From assembly GCA_008704415.1 (NCBI GenBank), contig VXIS01000571.1:1-15899 (forward strand): 15,899 nt of DNA, given 5' to 3'. Below, piece after piece: positions 8,465-15,899 of this stretch. Numbering within the stretch: the first letter of the stretch is position 1; every line of letters begins with the position of its first letter. Origin of the DNA: Sphaerosporella brunnea (Eukaryota; Ascomycota; Pezizomycetes; Pezizales; Pyronemataceae). The notes under the pieces are model-generated. The model searched no databases. It saw nothing but the letters and a program-made list of their open reading frames with translations, and was not told the origin of the DNA. The translations under genes were made by a program, and so were the position numbers.

Positions 8465-10177
8465 CTAACACAATCCATTTTTTCCTGACTCGCTTTCCGG
8501 CAATAACACCTTAACCCGATCCCCACTTGTTGCTCTTGACAGTGCCACATATAGTTGTCCGTGGCTGAATACTTCCTCCCGCAGATTGACCCCAACATAC
8601 TTCAATGACTGACCCTGTGATTTGTGCATAGTCATCGAAAAGGCCAATCTCACTGGATACTGAAGTCGTATCAACTTGAAGGACATGTCTCCGTCTGCCG
8701 CGGCACTAATCTTAATTTTTGGGAGCATGACTCTCTTTCCCATCCCCACACCGGTCAAAATAACACCACCCAAAACATTTCTAGCAAGATGTGTCACTTG
8801 CAGACGTGTCCCATTGCACAGACCGTTCTTGGGATTGATATTGCAAAGAAGGATAACTGGCGTTCCAACCTTCAATCGCAGCTTGTGCGGAGGTACCCTG
8901 TTGATGTCCAGAGAATTCAGGTACTCCTTGGGATATGTCTGCTGATTCTCTGTAGAAACACTGTCAATGCTGTTGTAGAGGTGTTCATCTCCGGGAACGC
9001 GGTCCAAAAGACTATCGTTCAAATCGTTGACAACAATATTGCGTGCAGCCAGAATTGCGCGCTCTGCAAGAAATTCTGAAACTGGAATTGCTGCATCCAG
9101 GCCAGGATACACATTGTCAATCAATTCCTCCAAGGTGTTATTTTCCAGCCTCATTGACTCTGACAAGTGAATATGATTCGGCAAAGAAGAGCATTCAATG
9201 CCATCTCTAATCCGTAAGATGTAGGCTGCATATTCCGCTGCACGTTGCCGTTTGTTGTCCGTAAGGTTTCCACCCAACAATCTCACGTTCTCTTCCAGAT
9301 GCACTTGAACAACTTGCTTCCACAAACTTGAACGTTTAAGAGTTGCCGCAACAATCTGAGCGCAACTTCCATTCGGCACAACCGGTAGACATTGTTGAAA
9401 GTCGCCGGCAAACAGAATGGTAATACCACCAAAAGGTCTGACATCGTCACGAACATCTTGCAACATCCGGTCCACCGCTTCGTAACAATAGCGATGCTGT
9501 ATGGAAGCTTCATCCCAGATAATCAATCGCACAGATCGGAATAGCTCAGCTTTGTGACCCTCCTTCTCGACTTCGCATACAGCATTATGTTCGCATGGAA
9601 TCGAAATGCTGAACCTGGAATGTGCAGTACGACCACCCTCCAAGAGCAGTGCTGCAATGCCACTGGATGCAACTGCCAATGCAATATCACCACGACCACG
9701 TACTGTCGCCAGCAGGAGATTTTCAACAAACGTTTTTCCAGTACCACCAGGACTATCCAAAAAGAACAAACCACCCTGACGGCTATCAATTGCAGCCATT
9801 ACTGACTCGTAAGCTTCACGTTGGCATGGATTCAACTTTGGTCGATTATCCGAGACACGTTCCTCCAATGCTACCATGTTGAACGACATTTGCTCCTGAA
9901 TAAATCGATTTCCGTTGGCTTCTGAATCCAGATCAAAGCTGTAGGTCGGTTCCGGCAGTCCCACCTTTGCTAAGTCTGATCCAGTGTTGCGGAGAATTTC
10001 GCGAAGATCACAAAGACCCAGACTGAAAACGTGCTCTGCCGATGGTGTCGTGATGCCATACTTTCGAAGTAATATATATGCGCAGTCATCGCAAATATTC
10101 TCTTTAAGATTCTCCCAAAGCTCCAAAGAATTAGCTGGGCTCGATTCAGACAAAATCACAGCAAACAGCTGGCGCAT
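8465..10177 (-). CDS. Helitron helicase portion, open frame (570 aa)
   Basis: This is the intact 3' part of the RepHel gene. It is not an independent gene by origin, and the ATG at 10177 is internal to the family protein. Walker A is GGTGKT at residues 144-149. Walker B-like DEAS lies in the segment LIIWDEASIQ. Further PIF1/RecD2-type motifs include LFAGDFQQCLPVV, a TPVILLCNINPKNGLCNGT block and the C-terminal MTMHKSQGQSL and YVALSRA motifs. These belong to superfamily 1B helicases, which unwind DNA 5' to 3' during rolling-circle transposition. Two TGA codons at 10252 and 10225 cut it off from the Rep domain, so if expressed at all it would be a free helicase. The frame ends in TAG at 8467-8465. 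Confidence 0.85.
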   Translation of the reverse strand: MRQLFAVILSESSPANSLELWENLKENICDDCAYILLRKYGITTPSAEHVFSLGLCDLREILRNTGSDLAKVGLPEPTYSFDLDSEANGNRFIQEQMSFNMVALEERVSDNRPKLNPCQREAYESVMAAIDSRQGGLFFLDSPGGTGKTFVENLLLATVRGRGDIALAVASSGIAALLLEGGRTAHSRFSISIPCEHNAVCEVEKEGHKAELFRSVRLIIWDEASIQHRYCYEAVDRMLQDVRDDVRPFGGITILFAGDFQQCLPVVPNGSCAQIVAATLKRSSLWKQVVQVHLEENVRLLGGNLTDNKRQRAAEYAAYILRIRDGIECSSLPNHIHLSESMRLENNTLEELIDNVYPGLDAAIPVSEFLAERAILAARNIVVNDLNDSLLDRVPGDEHLYNSIDSVSTENQQTYPKEYLNSLDINRVPPHKLRLKVGTPVILLCNINPKNGLCNGTRLQVTHLARNVLGGVILTGVGMGKRVMLPKIKISAAADGDMSFKLIRLQYPVRLAFSMTMHKSQGQSLKYVGVNLREEVFSHGQLYVALSRATSGDRVKVLLPESESGKNGLC

Positions 10178-10463
10178 CCCGGAACCCTTCTCAATACCCG
10201 CAGCCTCTGTCAGGCAGGAATGTCACTGCTGAACTGACTCCAGGAACTCTCAGCCAAGACATGCTTCGCGAAAAGTCGGACGTGGTTGTATCTCTCCCCG
10301 AACGTGCTTCAAATGTTCCCAGCAGGTTGCGCCGGACACATGGTGAAGTAACAACCGTAAATAATACAGCTCTCCAGCTTTGGGACCACAAAACCAAACT
10401 CTCCCAATTGCAAACTTCTGCTTTCGAGGCACCCACACACGTTCCTTATTCTTCCAAACAAAC

Positions 10464-10522
10464 CTACACATTCAATATTAGTGATCATTCTCCCACGAAA
10501 AAAAAGCCCAAAAGTAACTTAC
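10464..10522 (-). other. Intron 4 of the RepHel gene (59 bp)
   Basis: The donor is GTAAGT at 10522-10517 and the acceptor TGTAG ends at 10464. Splicing gives FPTKFVWKNKERVWVPRK, a segment that is continuous in Helitron proteins. Read through, it stops at once with TAA. Confidence 0.8.
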
Positions 10523-11040
10523 TTTGTAGGAAAGTCAACATCAAGCAACTCTCTGACCTCTTCATACATTTGATTAGCCAGGAACCATGCTGTCAATGTT
10601 GTACGGCGTGCTTCCATCACTGGTAAAAAACTCTCTGCATCGCCAATCTGATCGGTTTCAAAAAACACTCGCTGTTGGTCCTCAAGATGCAAACCCAGTC
10701 AAACTACCGGAGGATCACCGTCATGCATTTTGAATCCGAGGATGCGCGCACATGATTCTGGAGGTGATAGATACCTGGCATCAAGATACTGCTTTGGCTC
10801 ATTCAAACTTGCCTGGTCGTCCCTATTGAATCCGACAGTTGCCCGATCCGGACCCTTATAAACATACTTGTACAGATATTTGATGGCTTTAATCGAAGAA
10901 CAAATCTCAACGTTGATGTGGCAGTTGAACTTTTTGCTGAGAAATGGATTGTACGGTACAACCTATTCATTCGTATACTCAAATTTGACAAATTGTCCAT
11001 CACCACGTTTCAGCTTTTTCTTGAACGTAAACGCATCAGG
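10523..11040 (-). other. Rep domain, catalytic-tyrosine segment
   Basis: This part of exon 4 lies 3' of the LTR insertion. It contains VPYNPFL, KFNCHINVEICSS and YLYKYVYKG, the last being the double-tyrosine motif of Helitron Rep that nicks and joins DNA. Both tyrosines are kept. TAG at 10965-10963 replaces an expected Trp before VPYNP, and TGA at 10701-10699 falls where Arg would fit. Confidence 0.8.
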
Positions 11041-11860
11041 TGTAACGAGGCTCTGTCTACCAGAGTGTCGTGGAATTGAACTCGTGACCTTGGGGAAAAG
11101 CAAGGCAAATCCTAAACAATAGAATTTTAAGGGCTATCTTGTCGGGTGGACACTAATGGTTCTTGTCACTGAAGATCAGGGGGTTCTCTCGGCGGAAGCA
11201 ATCCTACTTATAGTAGAACACCACTCCAGAGACTACCGTCTCCCTGAGTAATACTCAGCCTTTACTCCTTGCTGGCTTTCCGACAGTCTCTACGACTGCG
11301 GGCGTCAAGGCGCGCACAGAGATCGCCCCACCTTCCTATGACTTACTCTTTGATTCCAAATTATGAGTCATAGACATGGGTCGCACCCGGATACCCCGCT
11401 CCGTAAGCGTTGTATTCTCGTGCTGCAGGAAGATGCTCAGCCCTATTGGCTTCATCTCCCGATCTTCTGCGTCGCATGCCCTACGCAACAACCACACTTC
11501 CTATGGAGGTTCTAGGCCGAGTGATTCTTCCCTTTTTCGGCTCTACGCCTTCCGGTTGATCACTCCTGACCCCTCCGATCGTCAGGCTAGTTCCTGAAAC
11601 AGGCAGGTCAACGAAGATATCTCGGAAGAGCTCTAACAATAGCCTATACTATTGTTATCTCCGAACCGGATGCTCTTCCCAGGTAGCGTCCTACCTGAGG
11701 CACCCGATCTCCGAGTTCTTCCATAGTGTTACTCAAGCTAGCTACTATGATCCGGAGCCACCCGGCTATCACGTGCCCTCGAGGCGATCACTATGCAGAC
11801 TCTATTCTATTCCCCTAGCTGACTACTTAGAGTACATGTCACGTGACCATACCCGTGACA
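11041..11860 (-). mobile_element. Solo LTR, copy 2 (820 bp), inserted in the Helitron
   Basis: In minus orientation it starts TGTCACGGG and ends GTTACA, the same ends as copy 1. It is flanked on both sides by TCAGG (11036-11040 and 11861-11865), a perfect 5-bp target-site duplication. Removing the LTR and one TCAGG rejoins the RepHel codons as KEGPDAFTF. That makes the boundaries exact to the base. No internal retrotransposon sequence remains, so it is the product of LTR-LTR recombination. It is nearly collinear with copy 1 in inverted orientation. Confidence 0.92.
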
Positions 11861-12045
11861 TCAGGACCCTCTTTGCACCGGCGGTACTCTGGATAGCCTT
11901 GAGATCCCATGGATGTCTGTTCACGGAATTCCTTCGGATAGCGTTTAGAACAGCACCCAGCAACCCCTCTTCCATCTTTAAGGCAATGTGCTCCTGGATA
12001 CACCTTGGTACATGGCCCCTGCAGCATGCATGTTGAGACCGTTTC

Positions 12046-12540
12046 TCACAACGCTGGGTCCTTCTCAGGGTCCTGGAACTCTGCTTTGACGGTGTTATCG
12101 ACATGTTCTGCTGTTTTCAAACTTGACGGTTCGTCCAAAATAAACAGCATATGTGCATGCGGCAGACCCGATTTCTGGACTTCGATCACGTAGATAAATG
12201 CCTGAACCGGTCCGAAGATATCACATTTTTGAATGTCGTTCATCAACTCCTGAAGTTTTAACTCGAAAACGTGGCTGACTAAGTCCAGCTGATCGGATGC
12301 AATATGTCCTTTGAAGAGATTGTCTTTAATCTCAGGCCAGTTCGGATTACATGTCATTGTGATGAATAAATCTAGCTTGCCGAAATAATGAACCACAGCC
12401 ATTGCATCCTGATACAGTGCTGCCATGTGCCATGGCGAACCTCCAAATGCTGAGGGCAAAATGACCTTAACCAAATCTCCGGGATTGAGGTCATCGCCAT
12501 CGGCAACCACACTCTTAAAAGAAGTATATGTCAGCTCTTA
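12046..12540 (-). other. Rep domain with HUH motif
   Basis: This part of exon 4 carries the conserved Helitron blocks: VILPSAFGGSPWHM, LYQDAMAVV, LFITMTCNPNWPEI and GLPHAHMLFIL. The last is the metal-binding HUH motif of rolling-circle nucleases (about 12166-12146). It is bounded by TAA at 12540-12538 and TGA at 12048-12046, both in the RepHel frame. The following 180 bases up to the LTR continue the same frame with GPCTKVYPGAHC and SKRYPKEF. Confidence 0.85.
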
Positions 12541-13648
12541 ATTTGGTTGGTTTTCGGAAATCCACCTAAGCTTATTTAGCTCATTGACTGCTGCTGCATC
12601 AACAATCCACTCCTGAAACAGACGGCCAGCTTTGAGAAGAATTGATTTGACCCCGGGCCGATCATGAAGGTAGTAGCTGTGAAACATCGCTGCTGTAACA
12701 TGTTTACTGCCACCACGTCTAGTATCAGGATTATCTTGTCGCTCTCTAGCCACTGCAGCGTGGTCTCTTTGTACGCTGTACTGCTTGCGATCTGCAGGAC
12801 CTGCAACACGATTATTGCGGAATGGAATATCAGTCGTCCAGCCATTTTCACCGTATGCACAAATTAGGACATAGCGCAAAGGCAGATACTCTCGCGCCAA
12901 TTCAGATAGACGCTCCATTCCTCGATAGGGAGCATTCGGATTTCGATGGTAGAACACAATGTCGCGTGGCCTGTAGTTCTCTTCCCCTAAACCAACAATC
13001 AACATGCCGACCTCATCCGCCGTCGGTGTGTTGTATGTCCTTGGATCACGCATCGGACCATTCAAAATACGCATCCGTAAAGCCACCGGCTGCTCGGTTT
13101 CTTCTGAAAGTACTTCTCCAGCAGTTTTATACAACCTCACATACGGATTCACCGCGTGAAGTATTTCCGTCAGCGCAAGGAGCACCTGAAGATCCAAACT
13201 GTTGTCGCGAAAAACATTCATGCGGTTTGCAATCTGGCGGTCCAAATCCTGTGGATCATGAAAGTAGATTTGTGCAAACTTCGGATCTCTTCCCTGTGAC
13301 GCTACCAAAGGACCGTGGCGATGGTACAGGGCTCCTTTAATCCTGAAGCAATACACACCCCCATGTCCAGGACGAAATGACTTTTCATCTGCCGCCATAG
13401 ACATCATCGAAAGGAAGTTGTTGTACCGCCGTACATTCAGTTGAAAAGCTGTGCTTACGGGATCTTCAGATGTGAACAGTTCCCACAACCTTTCCGGAGG
13501 AACCTTCCAATTATTAAGTTTAACCTTTCCCATCGCACAGCATTTACTAAACGTGTGATTCGATATGGACGATGCTGTCAGTCATTCCTCCAGAAAATGA
13601 AGAGCTCCACAGTGCGAACATTCAGCAGTCAAATCAGACAGCATGTGT
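12538..13648 (-). other. N-terminal part of RepHel exon 4
   Basis: The segment starts at an AG acceptor (13649) that completes an Arg codon. A Cys/His cluster (ECSHC...KCC, about 13626-13537) comes first, interrupted by TGA at 13584-13582. Then follow 331 open codons from 13533 with RRYNNFLSMMS, GGVYCFRIKG, RDIVFYHRNP, LRYVLICAYGENGW and MFHSYYLHDRPG, the usual order in fungal Helitron proteins before the Rep domain. Confidence 0.75.
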
Positions 13649-13714
13649 CTAGTTTGCAGTGGTGATCCCGTAATCCACTGACTTCTAGATGGCAACACAA
13701 TATCTGACACTTAC
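13649..13714 (-). other. Intron 3 of the RepHel gene (66 bp, phase 2)
   Basis: Donor GTAAGT at 13714-13709; acceptor CTAG ends at 13649. The split codon becomes Arg. The frame continues as RHMLSDLTAEC. Confidence 0.75.
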
Positions 13715-14371
13715 CGTCGGTCTTCTGAGCATGCATTACAATTCCTGTATGTACGACCGCGTTGTATAAAGTTGGTTTCAGGCAACTGCTGCCTGCAGCG
13801 AGAACAATACTTCAACTGAGCAGACTGTTACCACAGCATTATAAGATCAGCAAACATTCAATACCACATGCAACTCTAAGGAGTGTACACCACTCACGAT
13901 TTCTTCATCAACAGGAAAAGACTCGTCATTCAATCCAGCTATCGGGTTTAAACGCCGTCAACTTAGTTGTGGTTCTTCCTCGTCATTTAATCTAGCTATC
14001 GGGTTTAAACGCCGTCGACTTAGTTGTGGTTCTTCCTGTATATCACCACCATTTCAGTATACCGCCAATAAGAAGTACCACCACGGGTGAAGTAGACTTA
14101 CGTTCAATTGATCTTTATCATTCTCTAAAGGTCGTCGTAGCACTTGATTATGCTGTGCCAATCCAGTACTTTCCGACATCGACATTCTGGTATGCCGGGC
14201 AGCTATCCACGCTTGGGCGGCTGCTCTACACAGGTTGCAGGTCTTGTATCTTTGACCGTCCTGCGTTAGGGCAAAGTTTTCTTCAACTGGAAGATTTCTC
14301 CGGCGGCAACCACTGCAATTGGCAGTTTCCACATGGCTCTGATCAACATCCATACTGGTAGCATTTGCCAT
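13715..14371 (-). other. RepHel exons 1-3: tandem zinc ribbons
   Basis: Exon 1 (14371-14102, 90 codons) starts at ATG and carries CSGC...CNLC, a C-x2-C pair of pairs spaced as in a zinc ribbon. Exon 3 (13815-13715) carries a second, related ribbon, CSRC...CNAC, with matching LP and F positions. Exon 2 (14035-13898) holds a tandem duplication. Introns are 14101-14036 (GTAAGT...ACAG) and 13897-13816 (GTGAGT...CTCAG). The ribbons probably bind DNA, as in other fungal Helitron proteins; that role is inference. Confidence 0.75.
13922..14035 (-). repeat. 57-bp tandem duplication forming RepHel exon 2
   Basis: Two adjacent 57-base copies (14035-13979 and 13978-13922) encode 19 residues each (EEPQLS...LNDE). 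They differ at few positions; one difference turns CGA in the first copy into TGA at 13960-13958 in the second. The first copy begins exactly at the intron 1 acceptor. Confidence 0.9.
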
Positions 14372-14419
14372 TATACACCGGCAGTGTATGCGAAAGTTTA
14401 TCGGTAATGAGCTGATGGC

Positions 14420-14456
14420 TGAGTAGTTGTTGTTGCTGAGGAGTTGTTGTTGCTTA
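14420..14456. repeat. Short direct repeat agttgttgttgct
   Basis: The 13-base word agttgttgttgct occurs twice within about 37 bases, just upstream of the RepHel start on the minus strand. It is probably slippage in the untranslated leader; no function is evident. Confidence 0.6.
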
Positions 14457-14618
14457 GGTGAAGGGCTGGGTGTAGTAGTAAGTGGTATGTCGAGGTCTAA
14501 GTCTATTTGGGGCTCGACACGGGGTGTCTATCTAGCTAGGTACATCAAGCGTCACTCAACCTGCACCCACACAATGCGCCCCCGCATCACAGATCATCAC
14601 TCGGCTACGTAGGGCTTA

Positions 14619-14680
14619 GCCACCGTAGTTTAGCCACCGTAAAACACCACCGTGAAACGCCACCGTGAAAACGCCACCGC
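14619..14680. promoter_or_regulatory. Five CCACCGT iterons next to a TATA tract
   Basis: CCACCGT starts at 14620, 14634, 14647 and 14660, and CCACCGC at 14674. The spacing is 14, 13, 13 and 14 bases. A TATA tract follows at 14701-14711. On the minus strand the TATA would come first and RepHel ATG 14371 lies about 330 bases downstream. The array could be a binding site for a transcription factor or the Rep protein. It may instead belong to a neighbouring repeat. Confidence 0.5.
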
Positions 14681-14714
14681 CAATCACCACACCACTGCTC
14701 TATATATATATAGA

Positions 14715-15051
14715 TACCACCGCAAACTGCTTGAGCTGAACTACCACGGTAGTATTGACTCAGATCTGGTGCGAGGCACTTGAAACTGACACCTTCAGGG
14801 TTTTGGGGTTACCCGGAGCACACTAGAATTATTTCGCTGTGGGGCACACAAGGGCGCCGAGCGGGGTGGACCTTTTCTCGCTCCCATACATGCAATTCTA
14901 CGTCTGCCAGTCTACGTCCCTGCCGAATTTACTATTAGGATAACGTTACGCGATCGGCAAAATCACAATCCTCGACGAGGGCAAGGTACTAAGTTTCCAG
15001 CTCAAGGAAACTGTGGAAGACAGGGAAAAGGAGAGGAAAGTTGTCTCGCAC
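14715..15051. other. Unassigned sequence between Helitron and family-A repeat
   Basis: No gene is recognised. A near-palindrome, actaccacggtagt, lies at about 14740-14753. From about 14958 to 15060 a short plus-strand frame gives IGKITILDEGKVL and a Lys/Glu-rich run with coding-like composition, but a stop lies just before it and the family-A repeat interrupts it. It may be an orphan fragment of another element. Confidence 0.3.
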
Positions 15052-15419
15052 GACTGTCACAGACACCCCTACACTTCAACTATGGTAAGGTATATATATA
15101 TAGAGTTTAGCCTTTACAACATTGCAACCGCTACGACTTCTGCCAAGCCTCTGATCCCACTACTGCCAAGCTAACCGTTTGAGGCATTCCCGCCTAACAC
15201 TTTTCCTTCTCTGCAATGTACTCCGTCCCAACTAACCACCTCCAGCATGGTCAGCGTCTTCTAAATCTCATGAATTGTGCTGGCCAAATCTGCAAACCAT
15301 ATTGACCCTAGCATCATCCCTCCGCGCCTACAGTTCTTGTGATCTCACCCGCGATGTTTCCTCTTCTGGAAATTGCCGCGTCCCTCGTCTCCATTTACCT
15401 ACGCCGCAGCTCTCCGATG
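15052..15419 (+). mobile_element. Family-A leader, copy 2
   Basis: It starts GACTGTCACAGACACCCC, has a TATA tract at 15091-15102, and follows the minus-strand copy at 4201-3788 through cattgcaaccgct, gcaaagctaacc-like and ccagcatggtc landmarks. The point where an ATG would be expected is lost to the LTR fragment that follows. Confidence 0.65.
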
Positions 15420-15571
15420 TGATGAGGTTCTGTCTACCAAAGGGTCGTGGAAGAAACTAAAGGTTTTGAAAGAATAGATCTAACACTATATCCTAAACAA
15501 TAGAATTTCAAGGTCTTTTTTTCTCAAGGTGGATACTAATGGTTTATGTTGCTGGAGAAGAGGGGGTTCTT
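15420..15571 (-). mobile_element. 3'-terminal LTR fragment, diverged
   Basis: It aligns with the first 150 bases of 11041-11860 in the same orientation. Shared landmarks are gtctacca, cctaaacaatagaatt, ggtggatactaatggtt and gggggttct. It is clearly more diverged than the two solo LTRs are from each other and stops abruptly at 15571, where a family-A copy begins. Confidence 0.7.
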
Positions 15572-15860
15572 GACTGTCACAGACACCCCTACACTTCAAC
15601 TACGGTAAAGTATATATATAGAGTGAAGCCTTTACGACATTGCAACCGCTACGGCTTCTACCCAGCCACTGATCCCACAACTGCAAAGCTAACCGTTTGA
15701 GACATCCCCACCCACAACCTTAATATTTGCTCACTAGCTCCATCAACTGTGATTGCCTTAACCATATCCATCGCCCACTATCGGTCGTCTCCACCCTTCT
15801 CTAGCTGTAGCCGCACTACTGCGGCATCGCCATCACGCTCACGATCCCTAACCCTTAGCA
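15572..15860 (+). mobile_element. Family-A leader, copy 3
   Basis: It starts GACTGTCACAGACACCCC and matches 15052-15200 closely, with the TATA tract at 15611-15620. Beyond about 15720 it diverges from the other copies but keeps a C-rich, Ser/Thr-codon composition and leads to an ATG at 15861. Confidence 0.6.
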
Positions 15861-15899
15861 ATGTCGTCTGCCCCTATCCGCGGAAATCGCCTGTCGCTC
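15861..15899 (+). CDS. Start of a possible family-A gene, runs off the window
   Basis: ATG at 15861 opens 13 codons (MSSAPIRGNRLSL) to the last base. Its position downstream of the TATA-bearing leader mirrors ATG 3787 of the zinc-finger pseudogene, whose product also begins MS-x-A. Context, not length, supports it. Confidence 0.3.
   Translation, partial: MSSAPIRGNRLSL

Larger units (their letters stand above)
8465..14371 (-). pseudogene. Helitron RepHel protein gene, five exons, broken
   Basis: The exons are 14371-14102, 14035-13898, 13815-13715, 13648-10523 (interrupted by an 820-bp LTR) and 10463-8465. Every junction has GT-AG ends and keeps the frame. The introns are 66, 82, 66 and 59 bp. 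The product would have N-terminal zinc ribbons, a cysteine/histidine segment, a long Rep region with HUH and double-tyrosine motifs, and a C-terminal helicase. In-frame stops are TGA at 13960, 13584, 12048, 10701, 10252 and 10225, TAA at 12540 and TAG at 10965 (first base given, descending). All are single transitions from codons that fit (CGA, CAA or TGG). The exon 4 frame is the same on both sides of the LTR and is restored exactly by removing the LTR plus one target duplication. The gene cannot make a full RepHel protein. Confidence 0.85.
8332..14714 (-). mobile_element. Helitron, decayed, with nested solo LTR
   Basis: The minus strand carries a RepHel-type gene from 14371 to 8465: zinc ribbons, an HUH Rep domain and a PIF1-like helicase, the protein that defines Helitrons. 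The 3' end is well placed. A 9-bp perfect inverted repeat at 8343-8361 is followed seven bases later by CTTG (8335-8332) and then T. Helitrons classically end CTRR after a hairpin 10-12 bases away, so this is one base off consensus. The 5' end is not certain. TC at 14714-14713, preceded by A, is one candidate that would place the TATA tract and iterons inside the element. The true end could be anywhere from about 14400 to 15050. Confidence 0.8.

Noticed and set aside
8624..9079. 151-residue plus-strand frame opposite the helicase
   Set aside because: It lies entirely antisense to conserved helicase motifs and shows no protein-like features of its own.
11376..11597. Open frame on the plus strand inside the LTR, matched by one at 780-1097
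   Set aside because: Both are the same LTR sequence read on one strand. LTRs do not normally code, and the translation has no recognisable protein features.
12822..13340. 172-residue plus-strand frame opposite RepHel exon 4
   Set aside because: It is antisense to the 331-codon Helitron frame with recognisable family blocks; the reading is a shadow.
14518..14529. cacggggtgtct as an inverted terminus of family A
   Set aside because: Twelve bases match the family-A end, but the adjoining sequence on either side does not follow the leader, and no target duplication is visible.

Overview
The window looks like a transposon-rich stretch of a filamentous ascomycete (Pezizomycotina) genome. The evidence is one spliced host gene with short GT-AG introns (54 and 66 bp, with CTRAC-type branch sites), a fungal-style Helitron with further short introns, a solo LTR pair, and a Tc1-like relic. 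No genus can be assigned from the sequence alone. I saw no tRNA, rRNA or CRISPR array.

Layout, left to right. 1-345 is a degenerate ATC/ACA microsatellite. 607-1418 is a solo LTR (+). 1419-1763 holds two minisatellites. 1764-4201 is an element of unrecognised family on the minus strand: a TATA-bearing leader, a decayed zinc-finger gene and a proline-rich downstream frame. It abuts a truncated Tc1/mariner-like transposase relic (about 4202-4810, minus). 5254-8094 (+) is the only convincing host gene: three exons encoding 906 residues, with an isochorismatase-like domain lacking two of its three catalytic residues, an AlkB-type 2-oxoglutarate/Fe(II) dioxygenase domain with its metal and cofactor residues, and a glutathione S-transferase-like domain.

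8332 to at least 14371 is a Helitron on the minus strand. Its five-exon RepHel gene can be followed from an N-terminal zinc-ribbon exon at 14371 to the helicase stop at 8465. A second copy of the solo LTR (11041-11860, minus) lies inside it with a perfect 5-bp target-site duplication, between the HUH motif and the catalytic tyrosine motif. The Rep part carries eight in-frame stops, each one transition away from a sense codon. The last 570 codons, with the helicase, are open.

From 14372 to the end the sequence is non-coding or repeat-derived: five CCACCGT iterons beside a TATA tract, then two direct copies of the same leader that drives the zinc-finger element (15052 and 15572), separated by a 3'-LTR fragment. 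A short open frame begins at 15861 and leaves the window. The biology is a probable alkylation-repair gene with an added glutathione-linked module, flanked by nested, mostly dead mobile elements of at least four families.
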